A DNA stretch of 64,000 nucleotides from Celoporthe dispersa (Eukaryota > Ascomycota > Sordariomycetes > Diaporthales > Cryphonectriaceae). A program made the translations under genes and the position numbers. Location of the stretch: contig WAID01000006.1 of the NCBI GenBank assembly GCA_016584495.1, forward strand, positions 1,798,001 to 1,862,000, in the 5' to 3' direction. The notes beneath the pieces were generated by a model. That model was not told the origin of the DNA and searched no databases. It was given only the letters and a program-made list of their open reading frames with translations. How positions within the stretch are numbered: position 1 is the first letter of the stretch; each line of letters begins with the position of its first letter. Of the stretch, positions 11,413-22,675 are shown piece by piece.

Positions 11413-12998
11413 GGGCCTGGAAGCTACCGAGGGCCCGTTCACCACCCAACCGCCTCCCCAGACACATGAATGGGCTTTGTCTGGTCCTTGAGACCTGCGT
11501 CTTTTCACAGCACATCACACCGGACCAATGGCAGTCTAGAATATGGACACTGCCCCGCCCCCCTTTTATCAATCCTAAGTTGGATAGGTGTCGACCACCT
11601 GACACAGCCATACCCAATCTATACAACACGAACCTGATGCTCACACCAGCAGACACCTTCAAAGGGCAATGCTGAGCCTGTACATATATATCCATTCTGA
11701 GGCAGAAGAGATGAAAGAGTGGTTTTGGTTTTTTTCCCCTCCACACTATCTCGTCCTGTCCACCTCGGTCATTGTGGGGTGGCTTGGCCTGGCTTTCTCA
11801 CATGATTGTTTTTTTATTCTTAAACACCTTTGATACCAATTGCGCACAAGGTGGTGGGGGCTTGTTATTTTCTTCTTTTCCTTGGGAGATTTTTATTCTT
11901 TTTTCTTTTGCTTCATCCTGAGAAAATGGGTCAAGATTATTCCTCCTGCCCTATAGAAGTCTGCTGATGGACTTTTTTTTTTGAGGGATGGGATTGTTAT
12001 TCTGTTTCACTTTCGAGCCTGGCCAAGAGATATATGGCACCGTCTTTGGAGTGAATGGATCTACAGCAGGCAGGGATTTTGCATGTGGATGGGTGGATGG
12101 GAAGTTGAAGGCAAGGTGCTAGGCCCATCTACAGCAGCAAATTGCAAGACCCGAGGATAGGGGAAGATGGTTGTCATGCACCTTGAGTAGGCATGCTCAC
12201 AACGGTATGGAGGTTTGATGTGCTCGGGGGCGGAAAGGATAAAAAAACTACCTTGTTTCATAGTTGCTGTACGGAATAGGAACTATTCTCACGATGGTTT
12301 TATGGTGTCATTCCATCGCTCCCTTGTGCAGGTGTGCTGAGAGACAGAGCGGGCGTGCGGGCGGTCCCTGGCCGCCCTCGCCTTGGCTCGCCATAACAGC
12401 TGATCACGACGAGACAGGTAAGACGACAGGAATCTTTCCAATTTCACTAGCTGTGTGTGTCTGTGTCTGTGTTTGTGTTGGATGGCACTTTTACGAGAAA
12501 TGTCACGACACGTAGTGTCAGGTCGCTGGCTGACTGAGTCGCTGGACTGCCGGGTGAGATTGATCCACTGAACTGCAGCAGAGGATACAGCTGTGTTTTT
12601 TTTTTTTTTTTTTAATCCCTTTCCCGTTGCTTGCGCCGGTGGCCCCACAACTCTCTCCATCCAATCCACTGGAGCAGCTCACACTCGCTACGGCACGCAC
12701 TCACCTGCCAGCTAGCTCAACTAGCTACAGCAAGCTTCCAGAAGAACGGACCACCGTCCGTCCCAAACGACCACGACAACAACACGCCTTTTCCCTCCTC
12801 TCTCTCTCTCTCTCTCTCCATCGCATGCCAGCTCGCCATCACCCATCGACCAGCAGCGAGTGCTTCACTGAGAAAAGCCTTTTTCTTCTTCTTTTTTTTC
12901 TTTCTTGGAAACTTATTCCTCACCCGTTCCTACCAATCCGTCTTACATTCAGCAGACCGACAGTTCACAGGCAGGACCCGGGAAAACCAAAGAAAAAA
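11413..12998. other. 3' UTR of the large gene and upstream region of the sulfoxide reductase
   Basis: The first ~650 nt are T-rich, consistent with a 3' UTR and polyadenylation region of the upstream gene. From about 12590 the plus strand is rich in T and CT runs, including (TC)n at 12799-12818 and a T-rich tract at 12880-12907, a typical fungal promoter/leader composition for the gene starting at 12999. No other gene is seen. Confidence 0.6.
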
Positions 12999-13602
12999 AT
13001 GGTGCGTACATGTGACACATGGTCGTGGATATTTGTTCGCCGTCAGACTTCAGTCCTGGAGGGGGGAAAAGGGGGGCTCAGCTGGCGCCGAGTGCAGGGC
13101 CAGAGAGCGAGAGAGAGCGAGAGAGAGCGAGAGGAGGGTGGGAAAAGAGGTCTCACCGGTGCCCCGAAGGTCTGCATGATGGTTTCCCTCCCCACCAGCC
13201 CGTCCGGGAAGGGGGTTTTTGGTGGGTGAGGGGGGGAACATGGTGCTAAACGAACACCCCCTCCACACGCACACAAAAAAGAAGAGGCATTGGAAGAGAG
13301 GAGGGCATGTCCAAAAAAAAAAAAAAAGGATCTTATGCCCTGGACAGCTGGCTGACCTTGTGCGAAACTACTTCGCAACCCCTCCCTTTCAGGTCCACGC
13401 CGATGCGTCCACGTTCGCCGAGGGCGTGAGCAAGGAGGAGGCGCTGCGGCAGGTGGTCGAGCAGGCGGAGGGTTTGATGGAAGGGCAGAGGAATTGGGTA
13501 CGTTGTTGGTTTCTTTTTTCCTTTTTTTTTCTCTTCTTTTACGCTCTTTTTTTTAAAAAAAAAAGGCTTGAGTGTGTCTTCTTCTGGTACACACACTTTA
13601 TG

Positions 13603-13660
<58 letters not shown>

Positions 13661-14537
13661 GGCGGTGATGCTGCGAGAGAAGGGCTCGATGAGGATGGCA
13701 GGAGGTGAATGATGAGAAGCTGATGGGTGTGCATGACAGGTTGCGTAAGTGGACATGAAGGCACCTGTTGATCAGGGGAGACGGACACATCCCATCACAT
13801 GTCTCTGGTCCTCTGTTCTCGTTCGCACACGGTCTCTCCTGAGATATGTGGAGATGAGATGAAAGACCCAGCCCAGCGGCGGTGAGCAGAAGAGATGATA
13901 TTGACATTTGGACTTCAACCTCGCACACAGCAACCTGGCCAACGCGGCGTCCCTGCTATGGCACGCCTACAAGAGCCTGCCGTCGCCAGGTAAAGATGTG
14001 AACTGGGCTGGTATGATCAGACTCGTTTTGTTTCTTTCTCGGAGACCCACCTCTCCTCCCCTCCCCTCCACCCTCTCTTGTCACCTTCTTCTTCTCCGAA
14101 GAACAATTCTCACACAAACCTCTCTCTCTTTTCCTAATTCTCCACAAACAGGCTTCTACGTCCTCGACCCGTCCTCATCCCCCTCTCACCCGTCCCTCAT
14201 CCTCGGCCCCTTCCAGGGAAAAGTAGCCTGCCAGACCATCGCCTTTGGCCGTGGCGTCTGCGGTTCCGCCGCCGCCACCCAGCAGACCCAGCTCGTGCCG
14301 GACGTCGACCTGTTTCCGGGCCACATCGCCTGCGACGGCGCCAGCAAGAGCGAGATCGTGGTACCCATCACGGCGGACGTGGTGAGCCCCGAGGGCGGCG
14401 GTGGCCTGCCGCACGTGGAGAAGAAAGTTGTGGGGATTATCGACCTGGACTGTGCCGAGAAGGAGGGGTTCGACGAGGTGGATCGGGTTTGGCTGGAGAG
14501 GCTGGCGGACGTGCTGGGGAGGGGCTGTGACTGGTGA
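12999..14537 (+). CDS. fRMsr: Free methionine-(R)-sulfoxide reductase (GAF-domain fRMsr)
   Basis: Reduces free L-methionine-(R)-sulfoxide to methionine, using thioredoxin as electron donor, in defence against oxidative damage; yeast YKL069W is the reference. Exons: 12999-13001 (ATG only), 13393-13508, 13931-14010, 14152-14537, about 194 aa, close to the 180 aa of yeast. The single GAF domain is complete: NLANAASLLWHAYKSL, NWAGFYVLD, LGPFQGKVACQ, GRGVCGSAAA, PGHIACD, KSEIVVPI and VVGIIDLDC blocks are all visible. The three family cysteines of the catalytic/resolving set are present in VACQ, GVCG and IACD. Intron 1 has a CTGAC branch at ~13355 and acceptor TTTCAG. Intron 3 (14011-14151) is in phase. 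The intron 2 donor is uncertain: the strong GTACGT at 13498 puts the downstream exon out of phase, whereas the weaker GTTTCT at 13509 preserves it. Cytosolic; no targeting signal seen. Introns 1 and 2 are long (about 0.4 kb) and full of low-complexity sequence. Confidence 0.93.
13603..13654 (+). repeat. Compound (GT)n(GA)n microsatellite in intron 2
   Basis: GT dinucleotides at 13603-13624 run straight into GA dinucleotides at 13625-13654, inside intron 2 of the sulfoxide reductase gene. A short CA run lies just upstream at ~13589-13597. Confidence 0.95.
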
Positions 14538-14569
14538 TTAGGATGAAGATGAAGATGAAGACGAAGACG

Positions 14570-14570
<1 letters not shown>

Positions 14571-14611
<41 letters not shown>
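14571..14611 (+). repeat. Compound (TG)n(AG)n microsatellite just after the stop codon
   Basis: TG dinucleotides at 14571-14598 followed by AG dinucleotides to 14611, 34 nt after the fRMsr stop codon. Same composition and orientation as the intron 2 repeat at 13603-13654. A GATGAA/GACGAA hexamer stretch (14542-14568) precedes it. Confidence 0.95.
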
Positions 14612-15603
14612 TTTTAAGAGAGGGAGGGAGGTAAAGGTCTGCCCGGGAGGTCACAGAGCTAGGATATTTCCTGTCTGTGCTTCAAGAGGAGGCTCGACCG
14701 TCTACAGGGCAAGATTCTATCCAGCTTTCAGTGGAATCCTATCCCCTATTCGTTGATGTTTGGACTGCAACCCCTCTTCCGCACTCGCTCCTCAACTCTT
14801 CACCGCCAACAGCTTCATGCCAGCCACAAAAGAAAAAGCACAACACCCTCTTGTGCTCACTAGTGTGCTATGGCTTTTCACCTGGGTTTCCTCTTGCGTC
14901 TTCTCTCCCACAATACACTTCTGTCATGTCAAGTCAGTTCTTGGATATCGATGCATGCAGAACAGGATGTGGTGTGTGGTCAGCCATGTTTCCCAACTGC
15001 ATCTGTTCGATCAGGCCGAGCACATCATCACACAGACACCTTATCGCTCCACAGAAATGATGGCTAGCTAAAGCAAACTACGTGCTATCTCTCACGAAAC
15101 GGGTTATACAGACACTCTCCACCCCAAGAGCCGGGCCTCAAAATTCCTTCTCACGCTACTGCGGTGCCAGAACAGCCAGATCGCCCATGGATGCACCGCC
15201 TCTGTGGCACACTCCCGGTTCGACATGCCGTGAGAGATTGGGTTCGCGGACCAACAGCTTCTCGGCTGCTCTCTGATATCTCTCTGCCATGGGTACACGA
15301 TGTGACTATAATAATATTTTAAAAAATAAAAAATAAAAAAGACGGCTCGAGATCGAGAGGGCCAACACAAGAAACGTCCCTTCGGCACGCGCCAACTCTC
15401 TTGAGGCACCAATCAACTTCCACAGCGACAATATACATTCATCCCCGGGCTTTGGCTTCCCAAGAGACCCGAGTCTAGTGGCATTGATAGAAAGGATCTA
15501 TAGGTAGTGTCGGGACAAAAAAAAAAACAAAAAACAGGAGGGTAGAGTACGTGGCAGAGACCTTGTGACAGGTGGGCAAAAGGACATGCGGCTTTTTTTC
15601 CAT

Positions 15604-15613
<10 letters not shown>

Positions 15614-15648
<35 letters not shown>
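15614..15648. repeat. (AC)n microsatellite
   Basis: About 17 uninterrupted AC units in intergenic sequence, preceded by TCTCTC. Confidence 0.95.
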
Positions 15649-15649
<1 letters not shown>

Positions 15650-16953
15650 GTACGGTGTGCGTTCTATATTGGGAGAGGTTGGGGGAGGGAGGGGGGGCGG
15701 GCAGGGAGAGGCGGAAGACATGATCTGGGTTGGGTTTTGTCCTCTTGAGGGGCGTCGGTGAGGCGGATCACGAGGGAGCAAACACAGCCCGCCACTATCT
15801 CTCCGGACCAGCGTCGCCTGAGCGGCGTAATTTTTGTTTTCTGTCTTTGGAAGACGTAGTGAGCTGACGAGAGACGAATCTCGATCTGCTGTTAGACCGC
15901 CCTCGTCTACCTCTGAGCACCTATTACTGTATGTCCCTGCTTGAAGGCTTACGACGGCTGATGCCTTCAAACCGCAGACCACAGCTCCCCCTTTTCTCTA
16001 CACACACACACACACGCTCTCTCTCTCCTTGTCTTTCTCTCCACGCGCCGACCCTGTCCCCCCATCCATCCTACCTTGTGTCTTGTGTGCAGGGTCGGAG
16101 ACATGTACACGAAGCAATCAGCTGATGAGGTTCTAGAGAGAAAAGAAAAAAGCGGGGAATATACCGGCTCTTCCTCGCGTCTCGGGCGCACGATGGGTCG
16201 TACAAGACGCCGATGCGTGCCCGACGAGGTTGAGACGCCAATCAGATCACCAGCTGGCGATCGGGTTCTGTGTCGCAGATGCAGGATGAATCGGAGGTGC
16301 AGTCCGGCTCTCTACTGCAGCAGCAGCAGCAGCAGCAGCAACACTACTACCATCATCATGATCATGCACGCAGGGTATAGACTGGAGACACAGCATCAAC
16401 TCGACTTGTCTCATGCCTTTCCTCCAAGCCATCACAAGAGAGGGAGAGAGAGAGAGAGAGAGAAAGGTAGAGGCGCAAGGACAGGTTCAGCCCTTCGTTT
16501 CACAGAACAGGGCTCCCATCATCTTCCAGGATTGCCGGACTGGAACTGTCTCCCGACCGCTCTGCCTTGTTGTTGCTCATGTCGGGGATATGTCTTGTTC
16601 AGGAAGAGAAAGGGTGAGGGCTCTCGGTCCCTGGCAGTGGAGGTTGAAGAAAAGAGGGGGACGCAGATGCACACTGCCTGCTCCCTCGCTTTCCTGCTAC
16701 CCCTCTCCCTCCACATACACACCGAAAACTTGATCGCCTGGGTTGCCTCTCTCTATCTCGAGTCGCACGGGGCCCCGCAGCAAATGTCTCTCTCGGCGGG
16801 ATGATCGCACCGAGGATTATGCAAGATCCGTGATCGTGTACGACTGTAACTTCTGCGTTTCGACCGACCCTGTTCTCGCCCTCGTCCTTGGCCCTCCCTC
16901 GAGGGCAGGAAAGAGAAAACCCAACACCTGCTCCCTGCGACACGGCTTCGTGT

Positions 16954-17021
16954 TTCCCTTTTTCTTCTTCTTCTTCTTCTTCTCCCCCTCCTCTCACTCT
17001 CTCTCTCTCTCTCTCTTTCTC
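16954..17021 (+). repeat. Polypyrimidine block: (TTC)n followed by (TC)n
   Basis: Almost 70 nt with a single purine (an A at about 16996). A (TTC)n stretch is followed by CCCCCTCC and then (TC)n. Intergenic. Confidence 0.9.
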
Positions 17022-18340
17022 CAGCCACCTGTACCCGCGCCCGACTGCAAAGGCGAGCGAGAGCCAAGAGGAGTGAGGAGGTGGTTGGAACGGTCCACAC
17101 CATGAACGACGCTCTGCTCTGTGTGACCGGCGAAAGAAAAGGGCTGGACACATGCTGGCGGATCCCGCTCGGGTCCCTCGGCCTGAACCCAAGGCTGCCC
17201 TCTTGATCCAGATTCCGTATCACCTTGTGAACCTCTCTTTGTGTGCCCGTCATCCCACCATCATCATCTCTGTCGGTCCCGAATCTCGTCTCCTTGAGAC
17301 CTTTGTTTTGGAGAGGAGTTCTAGAAGGAACACAAAAAGAGTGGGAACTGTAAAATCTTTTTTTTTCTGTTTTTTCTTTTTTTTCTTGCTGGGCGCAGAA
17401 GTCGGGAACAAGGAGTATGGGATTTGACCCCTTTCTCCCCTCCCCCCTCTCTCTCCGTCTTTGTCTGTTGTAGTTGCACACACACACACACACACACATG
17501 ACAGCGAAGTCTCCGAATCCTTCACCTGGCACCGAAAGAAGAAAAGAAAAATCCCTCAGACGTCGTCATCTGAGCCCTGTGATCTGTCCCCGTGCCATGG
17601 CCAGCCCCCCTCCAAGCCACTGAGGCAAGCCCAAGCCCCGGTTCAAGGGTTTTGCCCGAGCGCAGACCGCTGAAATGCTGTCATAACGAAACAATAGGCA
17701 AACCAGCCAAGGTCAAGATTACATCCTCTTCGTCTTCTTTCTCTCTCTCTCCCTCTGTCTCTCTACCTGGCTCTTATGTTGTATTGTGCGAGAAAGAAAG
17801 AGAAGAAAAGAAAAGGAAAGAAGAAGAAAGAAAAAAAAACCACGCTTTTCAGCGTGACAGTGAATATAATTAAACAATAGGGCTTGTTTGACATGAAATG
17901 ATGTCGCGGGATCTTCCTTGTCTGTCTTGCGGTTATGTTCCTGGTACCGTATTAGTATGCAAGGTCAATATCCGACTTGTCTCGTCGGCCATGCGTATAC
18001 TCTGGCCTCGCCGACCCTGCTGGCGGTGTACGATAAACCTGGGCCCCGAACGACCCGAGCTGGCCGTGAGTAGGTGTTCAGATTTTATCTTTGCCCAAAA
18101 CAGTGATCAAACTCCGTTCCGAAAAGGGGTGGGAGGGGGTTCATTGTTTCTTTTTCCTCGCCCCAAAGCGTCCTCTTGGCAGACAATGGTATGCCTATTT
18201 CGTGTGGGAGATGGTTGCATCCATCTCGAGCCAGAATTAGTGACTTTTTCTTTTCTTCTTCCTTCCTTCCTTTCTTTTTCGGTCTGATTTTCTTGACGGG
18301 AGGGGTACGTGTGGGCGTTGAAAAGGGAAAAGAGGCAGGG

Positions 18341-18395
18341 TGTGTGTGTGTGAGTGAGTGTGTGTGTGAATGTCTTTCATGAACTCGACTTCACA

Positions 18396-18431
<36 letters not shown>
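18341..18431. repeat. Inverted (TG)n / (CA)n pair
   Basis: A TG-rich run at 18341-18368 is followed after about 23 nt by a CA run at 18392-18431. The two arms are complementary, so a single strand could fold into a dinucleotide-stem hairpin. Confidence 0.9.
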
Positions 18432-18433
<2 letters not shown>

Positions 18434-18710
18434 GAGATGTCCATATCTTTCCACAGACACCCACACCTACCCACAAAACATCTGAGATCTATCGAGATTT
18501 GGATGGAGATGAGGTGAGATCAGATCAGGCATGCATGAGCCTAGCGTGCCCACCTTTGCCCGCTGGGAACGGCACGGCGGTGCTGTGCTAGTCAGGAGCC
18601 AAAAATGATTGGGCCCAAGATGCGGTGCAGCGGCTCCTCTTTGGTACTTGGACAGTACTATGATGTACTCTGACACGTAGAAAGGAAGAGACAGAGAGAG
18701 AGAGGGAAAA

Positions 18711-18762
18711 GTGTGTGTGTGCCCTCGTCAAACACTATCTCTCCGGCCATCTTTCCTCCTCA

Positions 18763-18799
<37 letters not shown>
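18711..18799. repeat. Second inverted (GT)n / (CA)n pair
   Basis: A short GT run at 18711-18720 and a long CA run at 18765-18799, again in opposite orientation, 280 nt from the previous pair. Confidence 0.85.
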
Positions 18800-18801
<2 letters not shown>

Positions 18802-19278
18802 TAGCGCCCTCTTTTTCGTATTCCAGACCTGAGCACAAAATGGAGGGGGGAGATCTCTGAAGGCAGAAGCAGAGCCCAAAAAAAAAAAAAAGAAGCAATG
18901 ACTCGCTTGAACGACGACTCTTGCCCCTTTCTAGTATGCAGCGCGGGCTCAACAGGCTGAGTCGGCACATACCCACACCCACACCCATCAGTCAGTCAGT
19001 CAGCAGCTACCTGAGGGTATTCCCACACCGGTGAGCGCTGGCCTTGCAGTGGTAGGGTGGGGTTCACCCAGAGAAAAAGAAAGAAGAAAAAAAAAAAGAG
19101 ATAGATAGGGTCCCATTCCGCGGGCCCGGCGGCGATTTTCCTTTCCGGGCAGGGCAACCTGACCCGAGGGCGACCCAAAAAAAAAAAAAAAAAGCCGCGA
19201 GTGTGAGAATACTACTGTACCATTGCATTATGCGCTGCGGATAATGATTGCGGATAATGCACTTTAGATCTGTCTCCT

Positions 19279-19312
<34 letters not shown>

Positions 19313-19515
19313 CCACAACCCTTCCCTTGCTCTTCTCTCGTCCTATCCTCCAGCTACCAATATCAGGAGTACCACCACCAATACGCCGGCGTTTCCTAAA
19401 GCGAATGCGAGCTGTTAGATCGCCGGCTACTACGAGTAATGAGGATACCAGTCAAAGGGGGGTGGAGGGGGGAGGCGCTAAAATCTCGAGCTTAAGGGAG
19501 AGCGAGAGAGAGAGA

Positions 19516-19554
19516 ATTAATAATATAATAATAATAATAATAATAAATAAATAA
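19516..19554. repeat. ATA/TAA trinucleotide run
   Basis: A/T-only trinucleotide and tetranucleotide units (TAA, ATA, AATA), preceded by a (GA)n stretch. Confidence 0.9.
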
Positions 19555-20306
19555 GCGGTGTTCTGCCTGGATTCAGGAAGCCCCCCCCCTTCCTCTTCCC
19601 CTTCCATATTCCTGACAGCGGTGTCCCTGGACGTCAGCCATCTCGGCAACGCTTCTAGAATACCTCGTTCCCTAGTATTGTAAGGGTGTCTGGAAAGTCT
19701 CTTGTTACCCTCCCTACTTCTCTCTGGCACTGCCAATCCGGTAGAGAGAAAAGAGAGAGAGAGAGAGTCTGTGTGCGGGGGCGCTTACCTGCTGACACGA
19801 GGCCTCCTCAGGTCAGGTCAGCTACTCCCTTTTTTTTTCTTTTTTTTTCCCTTCCTTTTCTCTCTGTCTCTTTTCCCTTTCTTCTTCCTTCCAATACCAG
19901 GTGGGGGTCTTACCCAAATGTCTTGCCCTTCTTCTTCCTTGTTCGCGCTGTCGCGGGAGAGAGAGTTTGTCTAGCCCTCGGCCTCGTCCTAAACCCTGAA
20001 CCGGGGGGGAGGGGGGGGCCACACGGCAAAAGGGACACAAACAACCCAACACCTCTGAAGGAATGTGGGTGGGCTTGGGTAAGTGGAAGCGAAACCCGGA
20101 TTTGCTTCTGCTCATGTCTCTTCCTGTTGCAGTGTTGTAATGCGCCGGCGTTTCCTGCATGCCGGAGCGGGTAAATCTTCCTTCCTCTCTCTCTCTCTCT
20201 CTCTCTCTCTTTGATTATGTTACTATATCTCTTGTAGCGCCATGCATGTTGCCTCTTGCGTTGTCTCTCTCGCGAAGTCCAACACGTACACATTTGAAGA
20301 AAGAAC

Positions 20307-20333
20307 AAAAAAAAAAAAAAAAAAAAAAAAAAA
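20307..20333 (+). repeat. Poly-A run (27 nt)
   Basis: Uninterrupted A27 on the plus strand; length is prone to sequencing and replication slippage. Confidence 0.95.
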
Positions 20334-20936
20334 CAGCAGCATCAAACCAATCACCATCATCGCCCAGGAGTCAAAAGAAGAGGGTACTCTACTATTGTAT
20401 GTGAGAAAGCGGGTGCCGCACGAGTGCCGGGTGGCGTGGCCCAGACTGTACATCACCACGCCTCTCCCCTCCCCTTCCTTGATGTCTCTCTCCGCTCGTC
20501 AAGGGACAAGAAATAAATAAAAATAAAAAGGAACAACCTCGCGTTTTAAAACACGGCCGGCGCGGGTTTTCCACGTGTGGAAGTCACCTCCGGCCGCATG
20601 GCGCTGGTTTGTTTCTCTTCTTTCTCTTCCCGCGCGGTAGAAGGGGGGGGGGTGGTGGGAGGTCATGCAGATGTACCTTTTTCAGGCGGTGACTTTGAGG
20701 GAACTCCAGCACGCTATACTAGCAACCAAACTAGGGACCGCCCTGTATCTGGTGGCCTTCCTGAGCCCCCGTGGTCGACCTTCTGACGCAGGGCGCCGTG
20801 GGCTAAAAAAAACCAAAAAAAACAGAGGTTCAGACAGCACAGGCGTTGAACCCTGAGAAATCCGGAAATTGCCGTTGGATATGCAGGCACTTTTCTCCTT
20901 GACCATCATGACGGCAAGGTGGGGAAAAGGAAACGA

Positions 20937-20986
20937 GACGACGACGACTACTACGACTACTACTACCACCACCACCACCACCACCA
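20937..20986 (+). repeat. ACG-ACT-ACC trinucleotide array
   Basis: Consecutive trinucleotides change from ACG to ACT/ACG to ACC along the tract, as expected for a slippage array with point substitutions. Confidence 0.9.
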
Positions 20987-22637
20987 CACCTGGTCGATCT
21001 CGGAGATAAGGAGGGGGGGAGGGGGCGGGGCTCGAGGGTCTCTCTCTCTCTCGTTTCTTATCTCTTGCTGTAAAATAAGCAGGGCAAGCAAGGCATCCAC
21101 CGCGTCATCATCACCTTTGCTTTTGTATGTGTGTGTGTGCGCGTATGTCTCTCTCTCTCTCTCTCATCCTGACCGTGCCGTCCCGAGGGCCCGGGGTGGT
21201 CTCGATCGGGGTGGACCATCCATCATCCCTGCCCCGACAACACATTGTGTCTCGCGCAGGGGGGAGCTGGTGGTGGGCGGGCGGGGTGCTCGACGGACCC
21301 GTGGTCCCAAGGGGCTGGCACGTGGGTGATGTCCCAGGACCATGCCCAGCCGAGCCTGGTCCAGATTTCCTCGTCTCCTCCGGGGGGGCTGCCTGGCCTC
21401 CCCTCTGCTGTGTGTGTCGTGGTACAAACCGGGTTGCGGACCTCTGGGGGCGCGCGCGAAGGCGGGCTGTTGGGTGAATGCCCGTTTTTTCCCTTTTTTT
21501 TTTTTTTGTTTCTTTCTGCTTTTCTTTCTGTCCTGCTACACGTCAGCCCCGCCCCTGCCCCCCTTGCCCGAGGCGAGACATGTTCTTTTCTTTTTTTTCC
21601 TCTTCTTTTCTCTTCTGCTTCTGGTGGTGGATCTTGTCTCTCTTCTCTTCTTTTTCCTGTCAAGAGCCATGTGGCCATGTCCCCGGGTGGCGGTCTGTCG
21701 TCTGGAGCGGAATCTGCAAGCCACAGCGGCTCCCCTCCCCCCTCCCTCTTCTCAAGCTGAAGGGGGCGACAGGACAAGACAAAAGGAGCGGTGGAGGAGG
21801 CTGGACAAAAGATGGCTGTCGTCTGAAGAATCGGTGAGGCTGCAGAATCGTACCACTTTTATCAATAAACCGGGACGGAATCAGACCATGGCAGATAGAT
21901 GGTATTTTCTAATCAGGGTATTTCTTTCTTTTTCCTCCTTTTTTTCCTTCTCTCTAGAGGTGAGATTTCAGCAAGAGGTCAGGGGTCAAACCGGTGTGTG
22001 TGTGTGTGAAGGGGGCGGTTGATCTCGATGACGAGTCATCCTGTGCCCAACTTACCACCATAATTACCGAACCCCTCTGGTAAGGTGAGAGACACGCAAA
22101 AAGGGCTCTGTATCTCTCTCTCTTTTCTCTCTCTCTCTCCCTCTTTCTTTTTTGTGGTTCCATTCCATCTTGCCGGCCCCACTGCCTGACGGAGAAAAGA
22201 CGATGCTGATCTGAGATCGCAAGAGATTTTGTGGGGGAAGGAGGGGGGGGAGGGAAAGAGGACCCCACCTCCGCCAGGCCCCGTCTGGTCTAGTTGCAGG
22301 GCCTACAGGGTTCCAGTCCCACGCTGTCGGGATCTTTCTTGCCGCGGGTAGGGTTGGGCCTGGGGCTGTTCAATCTGTAGGGGCAGGAGGGGGTACTTGG
22401 AAGGGGGCCACTAGGCCAGCTTTGATCCTGGGATCCCCTGTGCGGGTAAAGTTTTGGCCCTGGGACCCAAGGTACCACCTGCCACGGTGCTGTACCTGAA
22501 GTACGGACTGGCCATAGGTACTACTACGATATGCCTGGAATGCCACCTCACCTTTCGCATCACCACTTCGGACTCTGGGAACCTGGTGACGTCGCGTCCA
22601 CACACAGATCTCACATGCTCTCTGCTTGTCCCTCCCC

Positions 22638-22644
22638 ACACATA

Positions 22645-22675
<31 letters not shown>
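22638..22675. repeat. (AC)n microsatellite with TAC interruptions
   Basis: AC dinucleotides interrupted twice by T, intergenic. Confidence 0.93.

Larger units (their letters stand above)
14538..20000. other. Gene-poor region, part 1: 3' UTR then low-complexity DNA
   Basis: After the fRMsr 3' end no open frame looks like real coding sequence. The block holds an (AC)n run at 15614-15648, (CAG)n at ~16315-16340, a polypyrimidine block at 16954-17021, (CA)n near 17477-17498, GT/CA inverted pairs at 18341-18431 and 18711-18799, (TC)n at 19279-19304 and an ATA/TAA run at 19516-19554. Base composition is mixed, not uniformly AT-rich, so it does not look like RIP-mutated repeat DNA. Confidence 0.65.

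Noticed and set aside
16753..17532. 259-codon minus-strand open frame
   Set aside because: Translates pyrimidine/purine microsatellites into Arg/Glu-rich repeats; not a credible protein.
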